From the NCBI GenBank assembly GCA_947165745.1, contig CAMVBO010000028.1, positions 1-10,070 on the forward strand: a DNA stretch of 10,070 nt, read 5' to 3'. The notes beneath the pieces were generated by a model. The model was not told the origin of the DNA. It searched no databases and was given only the letters and a program-made list of their open reading frames with translations. The first letter of the stretch is position 1; each line of letters opens with the position of its first letter. This DNA comes from an uncultured Clostridia bacterium. Its GTDB lineage: Bacteria; Bacillota_A; Clostridia; Christensenellales; Aristaeellaceae. Shown piece after piece: positions 7,475-10,070 of the stretch. The translations under genes were made by a program, and so were the position numbers.

Positions 7475-7576
7475 TGAGGGAAAGCGCACAGCTGAGGCAA
7501 CAGGGAAAATTTACCAGTGCCGGACATGCCTCGCGCCGTCCCGCCATAGGATTATCAGGCGAGGGGAGGCGCTGCC

Positions 7577-8464
7577 ATGGAAACCTTAAACAGGATCGAG
7601 GCGCTCATAGGCGGCGACGTCGCCCGCTTAATGCGCCGGCACCACACCGATCTGACGGAGGTTCGACTGCGCGCGGGTCGTGCGCCGCAGCTGGTTTGGA
7701 CCGGCGGCGAAGCGCTGAGCGGCGAGGCCATTGAGGTGGATCGCCTTCGGGAAATCGTTGCCGCGCTGATGGATTACAGCATATACGCCCGGGAGAGCGA
7801 ATTGAACCAGGGCTATTTCACCATGAACGACGGAAGCCGGGTGGGCGTCTGCGGGCGCTTCGCGAGGGACGCCGATCAATGGCGGCTGACGGAAATCGGC
7901 GCCTGCTGCGTTCGCGTCGCAAGGCCCGTTCCAGGCTGTGCCGATTCTCTGATGGGACACATCAGCGGGCCCTCCGGCCCGCAATCCACGCTGATTCTTT
8001 CCCGCCCGGGAATGGGCAAGACCACCCTGCTGCGAGACATCGCCCGCCAGCTGTCCGAGTCCGGCCGCCGGGTGGGCCTTGCGGATGAGCGCCACGAGCT
8101 GGCCGCATGCCGAATGGGCGCGCCGACGCTGGACGTGGGGCCGCGCACGGACGTGATGGACGGCTGTCCCAGGCCGCTTGCGATCTCGACCATGGTGCGC
8201 GCCATGGCGCCAGAGGTAATCGCAGCCGATGAGATCGGCGGCCCGGGCGACGCCGAGGCGCTGGCGGACGCCGCGCGATGCGGCGTTGTGGTGATGGCCA
8301 CCGCGCATGCCGAGAATATCCGAGCGGCGTTGAACCGGCCGCTTCTGGCCGAGGCGCTGCAGGGCGGCGCGTTTCAAATCATCGTGCTGCTTGGAAACCG
8401 CCCCGGCGAGATCCGGGAGATTCGTTCAACGGACGGGGGAGGCATCGCGTGGAAGTCCGCGTAG
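7577..8464 (+). CDS. spoIIIAA: Stage III sporulation protein AA (ATPase)
   Basis: 295 residues, close to the 307 of the B. subtilis protein. ATG 7577 follows GAGGGGAGG (7561-7569) with a 7-base gap. The P-loop reads 'SRPGMGKTTLLRD' with Lys148; its first residue is Ser rather than the textbook Gly. Next come 'GLADERHELAACRMG', 'DVGPRTDVMDGCPR' and the Walker B strand 'VIAADEIGG' with Asp218 and Glu219. These motifs are characteristic of SpoIIIAA, a mother-cell ATPase related to secretion ATPases. It is thought to power the SpoIIIA-SpoIIQ channel that links mother cell and engulfed forespore and supports late forespore gene expression. The N-terminal 110 residues match the family's region before the ATPase core. 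It heads the operon and its 3' end overlaps spoIIIAB by 16 bases. Mother-cell sigma-E control is known for the family. Confidence 0.95.
   Translation: METLNRIEALIGGDVARLMRRHHTDLTEVRLRAGRAPQLVWTGGEALSGEAIEVDRLREIVAALMDYSIYARESELNQGYFTMNDGSRVGVCGRFARDADQWRLTEIGACCVRVARPVPGCADSLMGHISGPSGPQSTLILSRPGMGKTTLLRDIARQLSESGRRVGLADERHELAACRMGAPTLDVGPRTDVMDGCPRPLAISTMVRAMAPEVIAADEIGGPGDAEALADAARCGVVVMATAHAENIRAALNRPLLAEALQGGAFQIIVLLGNRPGEIREIRSTDGGGIAWKSA
8435..8442 (+). promoter_or_regulatory. Ribosome binding site deciding the spoIIIAB start
   Basis: GGGGGAGG inside the 3' end of spoIIIAA, 6 bases before GTG 8449. It supports this GTG over the much more upstream in-frame start at 8278, and it gives a product of family-typical length. 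Confidence 0.75.
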
Positions 8465-8955
8465 CGCTGGCGCTGTGCGTGGTGCTCTGCGGAGCCCTGT
8501 GCGGGAAATCCCTTTCAGACGGCGCACGCAGGCGGGCCCAGGCGCTGCGGGGAATCATCGAGGGGGTTCGCAGGCTTCGCGTGCGCATGACCAGCATGTT
8601 TGAGCCGGTTCAGAGCGCGCTGCAGCACGCGGAGTGCCCGGCGCTTGCCATGGTGGCGGAGGCCATGGCCGGCGGAAAGAGCGCCGGTGAGGCCTGGAGC
8701 AGCGTACGCGCCAGGGCGGTGCGGCGCGGCGGACCCGCCGAGGGTTTTCTGGATGCTGACCGGCAGGCGATGGAGCGGCTGTTTGAAAGGCTGGGCCAAA
8801 GCGGTCGTGAGGAACAGGATTTGCTGATCGCTGACGCGCTGGCATCACTTGAGTCTCTGTATAAGGACGCCCAGTCAAAGGCCGCAGAGGCGGATCGTCT
8901 CTATGTGACGCTGGGATTGTTGATCGGGCTGATGCTGGCATTGATCGTGATATGA
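8449..8955 (+). CDS. spoIIIAB: Stage III sporulation protein AB
   Basis: GTG start at 8449, set by GGGGGAGG at 8435-8442, gives 168 residues, against 171 in B. subtilis. The N-terminus has a hydrophobic span (about residues 5-19, 'VALALCVVLCGALCGK'). A helical domain rich in Arg and Glu follows, for example 'ALRGIIEGVRRLRVRMTSMF'. A C-terminal membrane anchor closes the protein ('LYVTLGLLIGLMLALIVI'). SpoIIIAB is a mother-cell membrane component of the SpoIIIA channel and has been likened to the type II secretion platform protein GspF. The conserved end 'SLYKDAQSKAAEADRLY' and the position between AA and AC support the call. It overlaps spoIIIAA by 16 bases, implying coupled translation, and AC starts 9 bases after its stop. 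Confidence 0.92.
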   Translation: MEVRVALALCVVLCGALCGKSLSDGARRRAQALRGIIEGVRRLRVRMTSMFEPVQSALQHAECPALAMVAEAMAGGKSAGEAWSSVRARAVRRGGPAEGFLDADRQAMERLFERLGQSGREEQDLLIADALASLESLYKDAQSKAAEADRLYVTLGLLIGLMLALIVI

Positions 8956-8964
8956 GGGAATGGC

Positions 8965-9159
8965 ATGGGCGTGGATTTTGTTTTCAGAATTGCGGGAATC
9001 GGTGTGATCGTCACGGTGATTGCCCAGCTGCTCACCCGCGCGGGCCGGGACGACATCGCCATGTTGGCGACGCTGTCAGGGCTGTTGATCGTGCTGCTGA
9101 TGGTGGTCAACCAGATTTCCGATTTCTTCACCAGCGTCCGAAACCTGTTCGCGCTGTGA
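8965..9159 (+). CDS. spoIIIAC: Stage III sporulation protein AC
   Basis: 64 residues, typical for this small membrane protein (68 in B. subtilis). ATG 8965 is preceded by GAGGGAA. There are two membrane spans: about residues 7-24 ('FRIAGIGVIVTVIAQLL') and 33-53 ('MLATLSGLLIVLLMVVNQIS'). A short polar loop with 'RAGRDD' lies between them, and the C-terminal tail is 'DFFTSVRNLF'. The pattern 'KAGR(D/E)' between two helices and the final 'FxxVRxLF' are family hallmarks. SpoIIIAC is thought to form part of the membrane core of the SpoIIIA channel with AD and AE. Confidence 0.95.
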   Translation: MGVDFVFRIAGIGVIVTVIAQLLTRAGRDDIAMLATLSGLLIVLLMVVNQISDFFTSVRNLFAL

Positions 9160-9174
9160 CGGGGAGGGCTCAAC

Positions 9175-9558
9175 ATGATCCTGAAGGTCGCTGCGCTGTG
9201 CGTGGCGGTGGCGATGATCTGTTCCGCGCTTCGGCTTCAGCGCCCGGAGATGGCCACGGCGCTGTCGCTGGCAGCGGGGCTGGCGGCACTTGCGCTCCTG
9301 TACGGGGAATTGAGCCAGGCTTCCCACTGGGTGGACGCCTTTCGGGAGCTGACGCGCGCGGACGAGGATCTGTCCGTTTCGGTCTTGAAAGCTGCCGGCA
9401 TCGCCATCGTCGCGGAGCTTGGTGGTCAGCTCTGTGCCGACGCCGGGGAGACAGCGCTGGCGGGCCGCGTGGCGCTGGCCTCGAGGGTGGCGATGCTGGG
9501 GCTCTGCGCGCCGATGCTCGCGGAGCTTACGCGGTTGCTGCGCTCCGCGCTCTGCTGA
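9175..9558 (+). CDS. spoIIIAD: Stage III sporulation protein AD
   Basis: 127 residues (133 in B. subtilis). ATG 9175 has GGGGAGG 7 bases ahead. Hydrophobic spans occur at about residues 3-19 and 27-45, with further spans after an amphipathic segment 'SHWVDAFRELTRADEDLSVS'. The stretch 'KAAGIAIVAELGGQLCADAG' followed by 'ETALAGRVALASRV' is the strongly conserved core of this family. SpoIIIAD is an integral membrane component of the mother-cell-to-forespore channel and is related in architecture to AC. Its last codons overlap the hydrophobic leader coded in the spoIIIAE frame, so the two genes are tightly packed. Confidence 0.95.
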   Translation: MILKVAALCVAVAMICSALRLQRPEMATALSLAAGLAALALLYGELSQASHWVDAFRELTRADEDLSVSVLKAAGIAIVAELGGQLCADAGETALAGRVALASRVAMLGLCAPMLAELTRLLRSALC

Positions 9559-9563
9559 TCGCA

Positions 9564-10070
9564 TTGCTGATTTCGCTTCTATCCGCCTGCGCCCTGGGAG
9601 AGGCTTCACTGATGGATCAGTGGGGCTTTGACGCTCTGGCGCGGGAGGCCGATGGTCTGGGCGGCGTGAACATACGGGAGCTGACTGAAAAGCTGATGAC
9701 GGGTGAACTGCCCGCAGACGGGGCCTTTGCGCGGCAATGTATCACACGCATCGCGGCTTCCTTCCGCCTGGCGGTGACTCAAGCGCTGCGTCTGCTGGCC
9801 GCGCCGGCGCTGGCCAGTCTGCTGCTGAAGGCCTTGCTTCCGGAGGGAGGGGGCGGCGCGATGCTGCTCGTCTGCCGGCTGGGCTGCGCAGCTCTCTTGA
9901 CGGGCCAGTTTGCCGGGCTGCTGGCCACCGCCCGAAAGGCGCTCGACGTCTCGTCGCGCATCATCGACGCCGCCGCGCCGGTGCTGGCCACGGCGCTGAC
10001 GTTTACCGGAGCTTCCGCCAGGGCTTCGATTTTAACGCCCTCCGCAGCGATATGCACAAGGCTGATCTCC
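9564..10070 (+). CDS. spoIIIAE: Stage III sporulation protein AE, N-terminal part (runs off window)
   Basis: The frame is open to the window end; the full family length is near 400 residues, so about a third to two fifths is present. After 'MDQWGFDALAREADGLGGVN' (the family's short periplasm-like region) come hydrophobic segments: 'RLLAAPALASLLLKALL', then 'MLLVCRLGCAALLTGQFAGL', then 'IIDAAAPVLATALTFTGASA', which leads into 'ASILTPSAA' as in SpoIIIAE. The start is uncertain. ATG 9612 has GGGAGAGG (9596-9603) in front, but the in-frame sequence before it encodes a signal-peptide-like stretch, 'LLIALLISLLSACALGEA', which the family is expected to have. The only standard start codon in that stretch is TTG 9564, used here, without a good ribosome site. 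A CTG at 9552 or 9555, or a sequence error, is possible. SpoIIIAE is a polytopic part of the SpoIIIA channel. Confidence 0.85.
   Translation, partial: MLISLLSACALGEASLMDQWGFDALAREADGLGGVNIRELTEKLMTGELPADGAFARQCITRIAASFRLAVTQALRLLAAPALASLLLKALLPEGGGGAMLLVCRLGCAALLTGQFAGLLATARKALDVSSRIIDAAAPVLATALTFTGASARASILTPSAAICTRLIS

Noticed and set aside
8278..8448. Upstream extension of spoIIIAB to 225 residues
   Set aside because: It would overlap the spoIIIAA ATPase core, lacks a ribosome site, and exceeds the family length; GTG 8449 fits both.

Overview
The window is GC-rich bacterial DNA that reads as a chromosomal fragment of an endospore-forming Firmicute, probably a GC-rich Clostridia lineage. 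The main evidence is the start of a spoIIIA operon (spoIIIAA-AB-AC-AD and the 5' part of spoIIIAE) at the right end. Strong purine-rich Shine-Dalgarno sequences and a very long secreted protein with peptidoglycan-binding modules fit this. No rRNA, tRNA, CRISPR array, transposase or phage gene was seen.

Left part (1-2848, all + strand): the 3' end of a HEAT-repeat-like gene; a zinc-ribbon / acidic linker / single-membrane-span / TPR protein; and, 4 bases after it, a tRNA-dihydrouridine synthase (dus). The three are co-directional with short gaps (41 and 4 bases) and look like one transcription unit.

Middle gap (2849-3170): the dus stop codon lies inside the first of three tandem copies of a structured repeat (79, 79 and 64 bp). 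Each copy begins GGTATAATG and folds into two hairpins. In copies 1 and 2 these are enclosed by a perfect ATGATT/AATCAT outer stem; in copy 3 the outer stem is weaker. Base changes between copies are partly compensatory, so the fold seems conserved rather than the sequence. The array runs into a terminator that works on both strands, followed by a perfect 11-bp hairpin. These separate dus from the convergent gene on the other strand.

Centre (3171-7313, - strand): one gene for a 1380-residue exported protein. It has a signal peptide or lipobox, a beta-propeller-like region, four peptidoglycan-binding_1 repeats, four Ig/FN3-like domains joined by Pro/Glu-rich linkers, a long Glu-Pro repeat tract and a degenerate fifth peptidoglycan-binding-like domain. 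No catalytic domain is visible.

Right part (7577-10070, + strand): the spoIIIA operon is divergent from the big gene. Its products form the mother-cell half of the SpoIIIA-SpoIIQ channel between mother cell and forespore. The genes overlap or are closely spaced. The 263-bp divergent intergenic region holds an AT-rich patch with candidate promoters in both directions and a TGACA-N6-TGTCA palindrome. The least ordinary item is the tandem structured repeat after dus. Next are the modular wall-binding protein beside a sporulation operon and the unclear start of spoIIIAE.
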